Shown: positions 27,055 to 35,333, counted from the stretch's first letter. The stretch is DNA of 64,000 nucleotides from Agrobacterium vitis (GCF_013426735.1 NZ_AP023272.1:1346501-1410500); one strand, 5' to 3'. Notes: a model not told the origin generated them from the sequence alone. Numbers and translations: made by a program.

Positions 27055-28170
27055 ATGAAGAAGTCGCTTCTTTCAGCCGTGGCGCTGACAGCCATGGTTG
27101 CCTTCAGCGGCACCGCCTGGGCTGACATCATCGTCGGTGTCGGCGGTCCCCTGACAGGCCCGAACGCTGCTTTCGGCGCACAGCTCCAGAAGGGTGCCGA
27201 ACAGGCCGCTGCCGATATCAATGCAGCCGGCGGCATCAATGGCGAAAAGATCAAGATCGTGCTCGGCGACGACGTGTCGGATGCCAAGCAGGGCGTTTCC
27301 GTCGCCAACAAATTCGTTGCCGATGGCGTCAAATATGTGATCGGCCACTTCAACTCGGGCGTATCGATCCCGGCTTCGGACGTGTATGCCGAAAATGGCA
27401 TTCTGCAGATCACGCCAGCCTCGACAAATCCCAAATTCACCGAGCGCGGCATGTGGAACACGTTCCGCACCTGCGGTCGTGATGACCAGCAGGGCGCGGT
27501 TGCCGGCAAGTACATTGCCGAAAAGTTCAAGGGCGTGAAGGTTGCCGTCATTCATGACAAGACCCCTTACGGTCAGGGCCTTGCCGACGAAACCAAGAAG
27601 GCCATGAATGGTCTGGGCGTCAAGGAAGTCATCTACGAAGGCATCACGCCCGGTGAGAAGGACTATTCGGCTCTGATCGCCAAGATGAAGGAAGCCGGCG
27701 TTGGCATCGTTTACTTTGGCGGCCTGCACACGGAAGCTGGCTTGATCCTGCGCCAGATGGCTGACCAGGGCGTCAAGGCGACACTGATGTCGGGCGACGG
27801 TATCACCTCCAACGAACTGGCCTCGATTGCTGGCGATGCCGTCAATGGCACGCTGATGACCTTCCCGCCGGATCCGCGTAACAACCCGAACGCCAAGGAT
27901 GCGGTCAAAAAATTCCGCGACGCTGGCTTCGAGCCGGAAGCTTACACACTCTACTCCTACGCTGCCCTGCAGATCATTGCAGAGGCTGCCAAGGCTGCTG
28001 GTTCCACTGATTCCGAAAAGGTTGCTGAAACCATGAAGGCCAAGGGTCCGTTCACGACCGTTATCGGTTCGATCGGCTTTGACGCCAAGGGCGACATCAC
28101 CCGTCCCGACTACGTGATGTACACTTGGAAGAAAGGCCCTGACGGCAAGTATTCCTACTTCGAAAACTGA
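27055..28170 (+). CDS. livJ: Branched-chain amino-acid substrate-binding protein LivJ
   Basis: A 371-residue periplasmic binding protein. Residues 1-23 ([20 protein letters not shown]...) are a signal peptide; the mature part begins at [12 protein letters not shown], the type I periplasmic binding fold of leucine/branched-chain receptors. It delivers ligand to LivHM. I start at 27055, where GGGAG lies 7 nt upstream; the frame from 26917 is a non-coding extension. Located 134 bp after the small membrane gene and ended by a strong terminator (28200-28224). Confidence 0.94.
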   Translation: MKKSLLSAVALTAMVAFSGTAWADIIVGVGGPLTGPNAAFGAQLQKGAEQAAADINAAGGINGEKIKIVLGDDVSDAKQGVSVANKFVADGVKYVIGHFNSGVSIPASDVYAENGILQITPASTNPKFTERGMWNTFRTCGRDDQQGAVAGKYIAEKFKGVKVAVIHDKTPYGQGLADETKKAMNGLGVKEVIYEGITPGEKDYSALIAKMKEAGVGIVYFGGLHTEAGLILRQMADQGVKATLMSGDGITSNELASIAGDAVNGTLMTFPPDPRNNPNAKDAVKKFRDAGFEPEAYTLYSYAALQIIAEAAKAAGSTDSEKVAETMKAKGPFTTVIGSIGFDAKGDITRPDYVMYTWKKGPDGKYSYFEN

Positions 28171-28199
28171 TTTCTGCTGACTTTGCCAGTGGAGACGAA

Positions 28200-28224
28200 A
28201 GCCCGGCCTTGCGCCGGGCTTTTT
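28200..28224 (+). terminator. Rho-independent terminator after livJ
   Basis: AGCCCGGC pairs with GCCGGGCT around CTTGC, followed by TTTT. It ends the liv transcription unit. Confidence 0.92.
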
Positions 28225-28342
28225 GCATTGCACGCTTCAGTGGTGTTTGCGCGCAACCGCAAAATTAATTTTCTAACGATTTGAATATTATAGCCAATTA
28301 GCATCATCAATATCGTTTGTCTTAACGGATTGAAGAGCCGCG

Positions 28343-28357
28343 TTAACCTTTTGTTAA
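28343..28357. promoter_or_regulatory. Consensus CtrA box upstream of minC
   Basis: TTAA-CCTTTTG-TTAA, followed by CC, is a perfect TTAA-N7-TTAA site, 42-56 bp upstream of the minC start chosen here. Control of the min operon by CtrA has been reported in Sinorhizobium meliloti; the site supports the same here. Confidence 0.75.
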
Positions 28358-28398
28358 CCAAATCAGCCGTAAACCAAGTCAACGATTTGTTCATAAAG

Positions 28399-29199
28399 AT
28401 GACTGAAGTGCTAACAGAACCCCGCTCAATCCGCATTAAAGGCCGTTCGTTTCTGGCGGTGGTACTGTCGCCGGACCTGCCAGTCGATAACTGGCTGGAA
28501 AGGCTGGACGATCTGGCCTCGCGCTCGGCTGGATTCTTCCTTGGCCGTCCAGTGGTTCTCGATGTGGCGGAACTGGCAATCAGCCGGGATGATCTGAAGG
28601 CCCTGATAGCCGAGCTGTCCAGCCGCAATGTCAGCATTATGGGCCTGGAAGGCGCGCGTCCTTCGATGGTGGAACGCGGCATGCCGCCGATCCTGAAGGG
28701 TGGCCGTCCGGTGTCCGATGTGGACGTGCCGAAGGCCGAGCCTGAATCACCACCAACCGACGAGAAGAAAAAGACTGGCAAAGCCGCCAAAGCCTCCGGC
28801 AAGAGTGACGAGATTGGGGAGACTGACTCTCCCCAGGCGGTGATTACCGCGCCGCAGGCCCGCTCCGTGGTGCAATCTTTGCTGCTGCGTGAACCGGTAC
28901 GTTCCGGGCAATCGGTGATTTTCACCGAAGGCGATGTGACTGTGATCGGTTCGGTTGCCTCAGGCGCCGAAATCATTGCCGGTGGGTCGATTCATATCTA
29001 CGGCGCCCTGCGGGGTCGGGCGATGGCAGGATCGGTTGGCAATGCATCGGCGCGGATTTTCTGTCGCAAGATGGAGGCCGAACTGCTGGCCATCGACGGG
29101 ATCTACAAGATGGCCGAGGACATGCCGCCGGAATTGCTGGGCAAGCCCGTCCAGCTTTGGCTGGAAGACGATGTCATCAAGGCTGAAAAAATGGCCTGA
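28399..29199 (+). CDS. minC: Septum-site determining protein MinC
   Basis: A 266-residue FtsZ inhibitor. The N-terminal domain (about 1-110) blocks FtsZ polymerisation. A charged linker (about 115-160, KK-rich) leads to the C-terminal beta-helix (about 165-262; EGDVTVIGSVASGAEIIAGG) that binds MinD and FtsZ tails. I start at 28399 (MTEVLTEPRS), matching rhizobial MinC N-termini; no clear ribosome site is visible, and the frame from 28330 would overlap the CtrA box. First gene of minCDE. Confidence 0.93.
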   Translation: MTEVLTEPRSIRIKGRSFLAVVLSPDLPVDNWLERLDDLASRSAGFFLGRPVVLDVAELAISRDDLKALIAELSSRNVSIMGLEGARPSMVERGMPPILKGGRPVSDVDVPKAEPESPPTDEKKKTGKAAKASGKSDEIGETDSPQAVITAPQARSVVQSLLLREPVRSGQSVIFTEGDVTVIGSVASGAEIIAGGSIHIYGALRGRAMAGSVGNASARIFCRKMEAELLAIDGIYKMAEDMPPELLGKPVQLWLEDDVIKAEKMA

Positions 29200-29331
29200 T
29201 GCTGGTTTGAACCGCGGGCAAGTCAGCTTGACGCCGACTCCGCTGGTTAAAGTTGACGTTTAATACGCTGGAAATTTGGTCCAGCGCGACCCGAAGCTTG
29301 TGCCGCGTGCGGCGAAAGACAGGAGAATGAA

Positions 29332-30147
29332 ATGGGGAAGGTCATCGTTGTGACATCAGGCAAGGGCGGCGTCGGCAAGACGACGTCCACGGCTGCCCTT
29401 GGTGCGGCACTTGCCCAGCGCGGCGACAAGGTTGTCGTGATCGATTTTGATGTCGGTCTGCGCAATCTCGATCTGGTCATGGGCGCCGAGCGCCGGGTGG
29501 TCTACGATCTCGTCAATGTCATCCAGGGCGATGCCAAGCTGCCGCAGGCGCTGATCCGCGACAAGCGGGTCGATACGCTGTACCTGCTGCCGGCTTCGCA
29601 GACCCGCGACAAGGACAATCTGACGCCGGAAGGCGTGGAATGGGTGATTACCGAACTGAAAAAGCATTTTGACTGGGTGATCTGCGATAGCCCGGCCGGG
29701 ATTGAACGCGGTGCGACGCTGGCCATGCGCCACGCCGATGTCGCTGTTGTCGTCACCAATCCAGAAGTGTCTTCGGTGCGCGATTCGGACCGGATCATCG
29801 GCCTGCTGGATTCAAAGACCCTGAAGGCCGAGCGCGGCGAGCGGATGGAAAAGCACCTGCTGCTGACCCGCTACGACGCCGTCCGCGCCCAGCGCGGCGA
29901 TATGCTGAAGGTCGAGGACGTCTTGGAAATCCTCTCCATCCCGCTGCTCGGTATCATCCCGGAAAGCATGGACGTGCTGAAAGCCTCCAATATCGGTGCG
30001 CCGGTCACGCTGGCCGATGCCAAGAGCCTTCCCGCCCAGGCCTATTTCGAAGCCGCCCGCCGTCTGGCTGGTGAAGAAATTCCGGTCTCCATGCCCGAGG
30101 AAAAGCGCGGCCTGTTCGGCAAGATTTTCGCACGGAGGGCCGCATGA
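29332..30147 (+). CDS. minD: Septum-site determining ATPase MinD
   Basis: A 271-residue ParA/MinD ATPase. The deviant Walker A motif [10 protein letters not shown] (residues 10-19) holds the signature Lys; the C-terminal [13 protein letters not shown] is the amphipathic membrane-targeting helix. MinD recruits MinC to the membrane and is cycled by MinE. AGGAG precedes the ATG at 29332. It overlaps minE by 4 bp and lies 132 bp after minC, so a separate promoter in that gap is possible. Confidence 0.96.
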   Translation: MGKVIVVTSGKGGVGKTTSTAALGAALAQRGDKVVVIDFDVGLRNLDLVMGAERRVVYDLVNVIQGDAKLPQALIRDKRVDTLYLLPASQTRDKDNLTPEGVEWVITELKKHFDWVICDSPAGIERGATLAMRHADVAVVVTNPEVSSVRDSDRIIGLLDSKTLKAERGERMEKHLLLTRYDAVRAQRGDMLKVEDVLEILSIPLLGIIPESMDVLKASNIGAPVTLADAKSLPAQAYFEAARRLAGEEIPVSMPEEKRGLFGKIFARRAA

Positions 30148-30404
30148 GCATCTTCAACCTGTTCCGCAAGCCAACCTCCGCGCCGATGGCGCGGGAACGG
30201 CTGCAAGTCCTGCTCGCCCACGAACGCGCCGCCCAAGGCTCCGACCTCGTCGCCATCCTGCGCGAGGAAATCCTGGCCGTGATTTCCAAACACGTCCAGG
30301 TCGATGCGGACAAGGTGCGCATCAAGGTGGACCGCGATGAGCATGTGTCGATCTTGGAGATCGACGTGGAAATTCCACGGGATGCCCAAGCGCTGGCGGC
30401 TTGA
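30144..30404 (+). CDS. minE: Cell-division topological specificity factor MinE
   Basis: An 86-residue protein: the N-terminal anti-MinCD helix region ([20 protein letters not shown]) and the C-terminal dimerisation domain (LEIDVEIP near the end). It stimulates MinD ATPase to drive pole-to-pole oscillation, placing the division site mid-cell. The ATGA overlap with minD gives translational coupling. Last gene of minCDE; the accessory island begins 100 bp downstream. Confidence 0.95.
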   Translation: MSIFNLFRKPTSAPMARERLQVLLAHERAAQGSDLVAILREEILAVISKHVQVDADKVRIKVDRDEHVSILEIDVEIPRDAQALAA

Positions 30405-30503
30405 TGGGGTAGGGCTGGCTGGGGTCGCTTGCCTGAAGCAGATATGAGATTTTTCAGCCGCAGAGTGAGAGCTTTGCGGCTGAAATATTATTCTTTATCA
30501 TAA

Positions 30504-30992
30504 TTAGTGTTTTAAAAAGTGATTACTAATGGCTGTAACCGCAGCCACATAAGTTGAATAAAAATTTTCTACCTTGGTGCGAGTTGCGGTTCTTGCGTTT
30601 GTGGTTTGGTGTGCGATCTTTTTCCTAATGCCTACCATATCTGATATTGTATGGCCCACAGAGCCTTCACTTTCCCACTCAGTTTCCAAGTGTTTTGAAA
30701 AATCCTTATCGAAATACGATACAAGTTCGATGATTTTTCCTCTGTCAGGATTTTGGAATGATTGACATAGCTTAGAAACGGCACCACTCATCGTTTTTTT
30801 GGATTGTTGATCTGAGTATGTAATCAGTATAGTTTTCAAGTTTTGCTCTAGACGGCCAGTTATCGCGACACATAAATACTCATATAACATGCTGGTGGCA
30901 TCACCCGAGGCTGTTTCTGGTAGGTTTTTCACCGCTTTTATCTGGTTTTTTAGTCGGTCAAAATCAGCTCGAACATCAGGATGAATTGCCAT
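30504..30992 (-). CDS. HEPN-domain protein, partner of DUF262 gene
   Basis: A 162-residue all-helical protein with the HEPN RNase signature R-x4-H (RKKIAH, about residues 125-130). The first half (EYLCVAITGRLEQNLKTILI) resembles the RiboL-PSP-type HEPN subgroup from memory. HEPN proteins are RNA-cleaving toxins or RNA-binding partners in defence systems. The start overlaps the 3' end of the DUF262 gene by 17 bp in another frame, so translation is coupled and the two work as a unit. The gene is strongly AT-rich against the neighbours, indicating transfer. Activity is inferred from the motif only. Confidence 0.7.
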   Translation of the reverse strand: MAIHPDVRADFDRLKNQIKAVKNLPETASGDATSMLYEYLCVAITGRLEQNLKTILITYSDQQSKKTMSGAVSKLCQSFQNPDRGKIIELVSYFDKDFSKHLETEWESEGSVGHTISDMVGIRKKIAHQTTNARTATRTKVENFYSTYVAAVTAISNHFLKH

Positions 30993-32091
30993 TGTTAAAT
31001 GCCTCAGATGCTATACGAAAGCGGGTTTTTATATTTTCATCGTCAGCAGTGCTGCTTGAGATTGATTTCAAGAACTCCTCATTTTTGACTAATAAGTCAT
31101 AAGCCGATTTCAAAAGTTTAATGAAGTCAGATTCAGAATGTTGTTTCATTTCTTTAGCGGCTGCGACCATGAAGCAGTCCCAAAAAGCGGCGTTCAACGC
31201 CCGACCACCGGGACGGAATGGCTTCGGCCCCAAGCTAACAACAGTAAGCTTATTCAAGTTAACCCAGATATCTTTGAATATATCACTCCGTTCTGATGAT
31301 ATGTTTTTATTTTTACTCATAAAATTTGTTAAGAACGCCTTCATAGGGCGCTGATAATTTTCCCGATTCTCGTAGAACGATAAAAAGCGCAATACCATTT
31401 CGACATCTTTGAGTCTCATGCTTTTTACTCCAAATACGGAGCGCCAGTTTATATCTTCATTTAGTTCAAACAAAAGAGAATTGAATTGGCCGTGAGCCAC
31501 GCACGTTCTTATCTCTTGAGGAGATAGCTTCATGCCTCCTGTATTTATGCGTTCGAAAACTTCGTAAACGCTATCCATGCTATCAGTTGGAGTATCTTGC
31601 TTAAATATAGTTGCATGAATGATCGCATCATCAAGTCGAAGCTTGTCATCTTCAGTCAGCTCTTCATATGAAAGATCATTCCACCTTGATTTCAATCCTG
31701 TAAGACGGAACTTCTTCTCGCCAAATGTTCCCGTATAAAATTTTTGAAGGGATTTTAGTCGCTGCTGCCCGTCAATGACTAAATGCTTGGGGCTTTCTTG
31801 CTCTTTGTAGAGAAATAGGCCGGGAACGGGGAGACCAAGAAGTAGAGACTCTATAAATCTTGATGCATCGTTCTGGCTCCAGACGTATTTACGTTGAAAC
31901 GGCGGAATATAATATTGTTCGTTACTAATTCTTTTAACCAATCCCTCAACGTTGTGATCTACACCGTAGGAAGAAATTGAGTATAAGTTTCCAGACGAGC
32001 TTTCATCCTCTGGTTCAACTGTATCATCTACGTTTTGTATATCTTCAAGCTCTTCAATTATGCTCTGTTCTATTTCTTTATCAGTAGACAT
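30976..32091 (-). CDS. DUF262 (GmrS-like, ParB-fold) protein
   Basis: A 371-residue protein with an acidic N-terminal region (about 1-35) and a DUF262 domain: IPPFQRKYVWSQNDASRFIE, then VIDGQQRLKSLQKF (the DGQQR motif of the ParB/Srx fold) and FERINTGGMKLSPQEIR. DUF262 occurs in GmrSD-type modification-dependent restriction, but here no HNH nuclease (DUF1524) follows; an HEPN gene does instead. GGAG precedes the ATG at 32091. The gene is AT-rich and codon use is unlike the chromosome. A defence role for the pair is probable, not proven. Confidence 0.8.
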   Translation of the reverse strand: MSTDKEIEQSIIEELEDIQNVDDTVEPEDESSSGNLYSISSYGVDHNVEGLVKRISNEQYYIPPFQRKYVWSQNDASRFIESLLLGLPVPGLFLYKEQESPKHLVIDGQQRLKSLQKFYTGTFGEKKFRLTGLKSRWNDLSYEELTEDDKLRLDDAIIHATIFKQDTPTDSMDSVYEVFERINTGGMKLSPQEIRTCVAHGQFNSLLFELNEDINWRSVFGVKSMRLKDVEMVLRFLSFYENRENYQRPMKAFLTNFMSKNKNISSERSDIFKDIWVNLNKLTVVSLGPKPFRPGGRALNAAFWDCFMVAAAKEMKQHSESDFIKLLKSAYDLLVKNEEFLKSISSSTADDENIKTRFRIASEAFNNGNSS

Positions 32092-32253
32092 GCTAAAGCT
32101 CCTTCACATGGATTCCCTTTTAGCATTGCACGCGGAGCGCGCAAGGGCATTCCTACTTGTATCTTGACGGACGCGGTTATGTTCGTCCTCGCCTTACCAA
32201 GAGTGATGTGCTCAAAGTCCGCGTCGATCAACGTTGAAAAGTAATAATGGCCA

Positions 32254-32273
32254 TGTTATATTAAAATATAACA
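32254..32273. promoter_or_regulatory. Palindromic operator upstream of mazEF-like genes
   Basis: TGTTATATT-AA-AATATAACA is a perfect 9-bp-arm palindrome, 17 bp before the antitoxin start and probably overlapping the -10 region. It is the expected place for antitoxin/toxin autorepression. Confidence 0.7.
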
Positions 32274-32289
32274 AATTGGAGTTTCCCTC

Positions 32290-32547
32290 ATGCATAAAGC
32301 TAATCTGCGCAAAGTCGGTGGTTCGGTGATGGTGGCTGTTCCGCCTGCGCTGTTGGATGTTTTGCATCTTAGTGCGGGGGCAACGGTGGCCATGGCGGTG
32401 GATAATGGTCGATTGGTGATCGAGCCGCAGGCGCGGCCTCGTTATACGCTGGAGGAATTGCTGTCTCAGTGCGATGGGTCGGCGGAAGTCTCTGCCGATG
32501 ATCGGGAGTGGCTTGATGGCGGGCCTGTCGGTGGAGAGTTGATGTAA
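32290..32547 (+). CDS. MazE/AbrB-type antitoxin
   Basis: An 85-residue protein: the N-terminal swapped-hairpin AbrB domain (LRKVGGSVMVAVPPALLDVL) binds DNA; the acidic C-terminus (YTLEELLSQCDGSAEVSADD) should wrap the toxin. GGAG lies 8 nt before the ATG at 32290. The stop overlaps the toxin start by 1 bp. It would repress its operon at the palindrome 32254-32273 and neutralise the PemK/MazF toxin. Confidence 0.9.
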   Translation: MHKANLRKVGGSVMVAVPPALLDVLHLSAGATVAMAVDNGRLVIEPQARPRYTLEELLSQCDGSAEVSADDREWLDGGPVGGELM

Positions 32548-32879
32548 TGGAGCGTGGCGATATCTGGTTGGTGTCGCTTGATCCCACATCCGGTCATGAA
32601 CAACAGGGAACACGTCCGGTGCTGATTATCTCGCCCGGCGCGTTTAATCGATTGACCAAAACACCTGTGGTTCTGCCCATCTCCAGCGGCGGCAATTTTG
32701 CAAGGACGGCTGGTTTTGCTGTGTCGTTGAGCGGGGTTGGTTTACGCACCACGGGCGTCGTGCGCTGTGATCAGCCGCGTGCGCTTGATTTGGCCGCGCG
32801 AAGGGGCAAAAAGCTGGAATCGGTGCCAAGCGAGATTGTCGATGAGGTGTTGGCACGGCTGGCAACGATTCTTGGGTGA
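32547..32879 (+). CDS. MazF/PemK-type mRNA interferase toxin
   Basis: A 110-residue type II toxin: MERGDIWLVSLDPTSGHEQQ at the N-terminus, RPVLIISPGAFN, and CDQPRALDLAAR are the MazF/PemK motifs. Such toxins cut mRNA at short sequences, halting growth. It follows the MazE-like gene with a 1-bp overlap. The conserved Arg-rich active-site region looks complete, so the toxin is probably functional. Confidence 0.92.
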   Translation: MERGDIWLVSLDPTSGHEQQGTRPVLIISPGAFNRLTKTPVVLPISSGGNFARTAGFAVSLSGVGLRTTGVVRCDQPRALDLAARRGKKLESVPSEIVDEVLARLATILG

Positions 32880-33284
32880 GGTGATGGCTGGCAAGCCAGG
32901 GGGGTAAACGCCACGCACAACGCCGCCAATTTCCCCTTTCAAAATCTCACCAATCCCCTCTTTTCCTCCCCACTCGTTATGCGCTAAGACAAGGGTGAGA
33001 TCGGTTGTAACGAACCGGTCTTGGGGCGTCGTAACCCCGGTAAAAACGGTCAGTGTCGATCGTTAAAAAGACACCCCTCAGCCATAGGTTTGTGGCTGAG
33101 GCGGTGAACCGTGTCTATACGGTTCGCTCTCTACCATTCTCTATGGTCGGGGAGGCCTCGGCGCATGTCCAGAGCTTCGGCTTAAAGGTCGGGGCGGTCG
33201 TTTTTTTACCGGCTTACGAACTCCCCGATCACCAGAGACAGTTCTCTGGTGATCGCTCGTTTTCCAGCGTGGGAGGAGTGGACA
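32880..33284. other. Gene-free region with tandem hairpins
   Basis: About 405 bp without a credible protein gene (an 81-codon frame at 33053-33298 has no ribosome site). The right two-thirds is filled by a run of hairpins (see 32999-33255) and leads into the gene at 33285. Confidence 0.6.
32999..33255 (+). ncRNA. Candidate structured RNA: tandem hairpins
   Basis: Successive inverted repeats: 32999-33020 (8 bp, one G-U), 33053-33074 (5 bp), 33076-33101 (CCTCAGCCA/TGGCTGAGG, 9 bp), 33106-33125 (GAACCGT/ACGGTTC, 7 bp), 33133-33147 (ACCAT/ATGGT), 33173-33182 (AGC-TTCG-GCT tetraloop) and 33226-33255 (13 bp, CAGT loop). It ends 30 bp before a gene start, so a 5' leader or a small RNA are both possible. 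Strand is assumed. Confidence 0.5.
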
Positions 33285-33770
33285 ATGGCGGATTATAATG
33301 TCTGGGCTGATCTTTTTGATACGTGGCAATCGACATCTGACTGGGTGAAAGCTCTTGTTATCGTTGTGCCGCCGGTTTTTGTGGCGACCGTGCTGGCGCT
33401 GATGCTGCGCTACAGGCAGAAGATCCGGGAAGATGGTCCAGTCCATTCCGGGGTCTACCATGTTTCGCCACCGCAGCAGTTCCAACCGAGACCGGAGGAG
33501 ATGCCGGAGCCGGGCGACACGATGGACCATATGCTGCTCGACGCCGCCACCAATCTTCAACACCGGCTGGAGGATGCCCGCCGGGCGCTCAATCCCCAAG
33601 AGCGTTCCGCGGCCGACCTGGGCAAAGCCGAGATCCGGCAACAGATCACCCAGATCATCCTTGAGGAATATCACCGTGGGTCCGATCCGCAGGTTGCCCT
33701 TCGGCGCGGACGAGAGTTCCTCGCCAGCCAGCGAAATGTCCACAGCACCAATCCGGAGGCGAAAGAATAA
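33285..33770 (+). CDS. Single-pass membrane protein, hypothetical
   Basis: A 161-residue protein with one membrane segment (about residues 22-41) followed by a soluble C-terminal domain with a helical, charged stretch (LLDAATNLQHRLEDARRAL). GGGAGGAG lies before the ATG at 33285, which is preferred to the longer frame from 33249. It follows the tandem-hairpin region and is followed at once by a hairpin repeat (33771-33801). I do not recognise the family; its place in a toxin-antitoxin/defence island gives no firm clue. Confidence 0.75.
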   Translation: MADYNVWADLFDTWQSTSDWVKALVIVVPPVFVATVLALMLRYRQKIREDGPVHSGVYHVSPPQQFQPRPEEMPEPGDTMDHMLLDAATNLQHRLEDARRALNPQERSAADLGKAEIRQQITQIILEEYHRGSDPQVALRRGREFLASQRNVHSTNPEAKE

Positions 33771-33801
33771 TACGAAGACTCATTGAACATGACTCTTCGT
33801 A
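33771..33801. repeat. Hairpin repeat, copy 1 (TACGAAG...CTTCGTA)
   Basis: TACGAAGACTCAT pairs with ATGACTCTTCGTA (one mismatch) around TGAAC, directly after the stop of the gene at 33285. A close relative lies at 57725-57757 after ureC. Confidence 0.7.
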
Positions 33802-33809
33802 GTTTGTTG

Positions 33810-33858
33810 ACAGGCCCCGATCTCGGCATTTCGTCACCCTCGGGCCTGTCCCGAGGGT
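33810..33858. repeat. RIME-like palindrome with alternative pairing
   Basis: ACCCTCGGG-CCTGT-CCCGAGGGT forms a perfect 9-bp hairpin at 33836-33858. The upstream ACAGGCCC (33810-33817) can instead pair with GGGCCTGT (33842-33849), giving mutually exclusive structures. The sequence style resembles rhizobial intergenic mosaic elements. Confidence 0.55.
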
Positions 33859-33960
33859 CTGCTGTTGTTGAATAAGGCGCTGACATTATTGGATTAAATT
33901 AACGTGGTTAGATGCCCGGCACAAGGCCGAGCATGACGTCGAGGAAAAATGCGGGGTTTG

Positions 33961-33985
33961 TCAGCATGTCAGAGACTTGGTATAA
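33961..33985. repeat. Dispersed 25-bp repeat, copy 1
   Basis: A segment with the core GCATGTCAGAG followed by A/C and CTTGGTAT. It is closely matched at 57791-57814. In both places it follows a member of the TACGA...TCGTA hairpin family. Confidence 0.55.
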
Positions 33986-34079
33986 GTCCAGCTGGGAGAA
34001 AAGGATCTTGGTTGGCAGCGAAAACCGGTTCTAACCTTTCAGCCCAGTACTCTCGCGTTTGTCAGGTTCAGCGGCCCCA

Positions 34080-34613
34080 TCAGCCTGCAAGCATTGCCAA
34101 GATAAATTCCACGCGCTCCACAACGCTCACCTTTGGCAACACAATCACCTCATATCCCAGCGCCGGATAGACTTCGAGCAGACGCTGATATTCTTCCTCT
34201 GCCGCAGCCAGATCATGCTGACGCTCCGCATCTTGCTGGTAAATGTCCGGCCAAGGCGGGGTGAGAAAAACGTGGGCGTGGTAGCGGTGCTGCTGCTTGA
34301 GCGCGTTCAATTGTGTCTCATCGGCCGTCGCAGCTTTCAGCGCGGCGGCGGCGTCGATCAGGCTGCGGTCGAAGAACACCCAGCCGGGGAGGGATGCCGC
34401 TCGTTCCCGGTCTTCCAGCGCCATGGCAATGGCACGGTGGGCGAAGGCGGCCAGGTCGATCCAGGGCAGGGCGGCGCCATCTCCAGCCTGTTCTGCCGCC
34501 ACAATGCGTCGGCCGGGTTCTTCTATGGTGGCAAAGCCTTTTGCAGCCAAGGCTGAGAGCAAAGTGGACTTGCCGCCGCCAGAGCAGCCGGAGAGGATGA
34601 CGAAACGGTTCAT
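34080..34613 (-). CDS. P-loop NTPase (AAA_28-like kinase/ATPase)
   Basis: A 177-residue P-loop protein with Walker A GCSGGGKST (residues 9-17), ATIEEPGRRIV and FFDRS typical of the small AAA_28-type NTPase/kinase family that phosphorylates or hydrolyses nucleotide triphosphates. The Walker B position is FFDRSL, near residue 80. No substrate can be named. Single gene between repeats and the TA cassette, with no obvious operon partner. Confidence 0.8.
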   Translation of the reverse strand: MNRFVILSGCSGGGKSTLLSALAAKGFATIEEPGRRIVAAEQAGDGAALPWIDLAAFAHRAIAMALEDRERAASLPGWVFFDRSLIDAAAALKAATADETQLNALKQQHRYHAHVFLTPPWPDIYQQDAERQHDLAAAEEEYQRLLEVYPALGYEVIVLPKVSVVERVEFILAMLAG

Positions 34614-34673
34614 GGTGTGTCTTTTGGGTGTTGTTGGCGATAGAGGGGGTAAGCGACAAAAGCCGAGGCCTAC

Positions 34674-34707
34674 CTCACTCCACCCGCAACACCGCCGCAG
34701 CCTTTAC
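34674..34707. repeat. 34-bp direct repeat, left copy (duplicated regulator 3' end)
   Basis: 33 of 34 bases match 35679-35712, which is the end of the LuxR-type regulator gene including its stop. This copy is a displaced fragment of that gene end and overlaps the stop of the zinc-finger gene. The two copies bracket the toxin-antitoxin pair exactly. Confidence 0.85.
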
Positions 34708-35321
34708 GCGGCAATGGTCGCAACCATACGGCGCAGTTCTGGCATAAGGTGCGGTTCGTCCGGCTCAATAATTTCAGACCGTATATCCATAACGATGGAT
34801 TTTACCAACGCTGTTTTATTCAACGCGCTTCTTTTGATGAGTTCGTTAATCTCGTTGCTCGCACGCGGCGTTACTTTCATCGAAAGCCGTTTTCTTGGAG
34901 CATTGTGCCAGCTTTTCCATTCCGCACGATGAACATGCGCGTTTCTGCGAAGCTGCTCAATCCGTGAGTCATCACTGAGAGATCGGTGCACGAAGTAGGC
35001 GATCAGTTTTTTACGCAGCAGGACACCCGCATAAGGATCAATTCTATAGGCGGCAGCGTCGAGCATGTCGAGGAAGGGCGCATCAAGGATGAATTCCAGA
35101 GATACCGTTGTGCTGTCGCGCGCACTCTGGATAGCAGGTGTTGACTGCGGCGGGATTGCCACAACGGTGTGGCATTCGTCGCAGGTTGCCGCCATGATTT
35201 GTTTTGCCACTTCGCTGCCGCTTTCAAACGGCACGTCGTGATAGTTGAACGTGGTAGACACCAGCTTCCCGCACGTGTCACAGAGTGCCTTGCTCTTATC
35301 TCCTGCATACCAAAACTTCAT
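34704..35321 (-). CDS. Zinc-finger protein, candidate MqsA-like antitoxin
   Basis: A 205-residue protein. N-terminal Cys pairs CDTC and CDEC (about residues 14-17 and 47-50) form a YgiT/MqsA-type zinc finger. The middle part is helical. The C-terminal RLSMKVTPRASNEINELI resembles a ribbon-helix-helix start rather than the Xre-type domain of MqsA. AGGAGG lies 5 nt before the ATG at 35321. It follows the small toxin-like gene by 12 bp, as mqsA follows mqsR. Antitoxin role inferred from order and zinc finger. Confidence 0.65.
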   Translation of the reverse strand: MKFWYAGDKSKALCDTCGKLVSTTFNYHDVPFESGSEVAKQIMAATCDECHTVVAIPPQSTPAIQSARDSTTVSLEFILDAPFLDMLDAAAYRIDPYAGVLLRKKLIAYFVHRSLSDDSRIEQLRRNAHVHRAEWKSWHNAPRKRLSMKVTPRASNEINELIKRSALNKTALVKSIVMDIRSEIIEPDEPHLMPELRRMVATIAA

Positions 35322-35333
35322 GAGCACCTCCTC

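Noticed and set aside
27073..28233. 386-codon frame opposite livJ
   Set aside because: Shadow of a clear periplasmic binding protein gene; it also runs through the livJ terminator.
33053..33298. 81-codon frame in the tandem-hairpin region
   Set aside because: No ribosome-binding site and the sequence is dominated by inverted repeats, so protein coding is unlikely.
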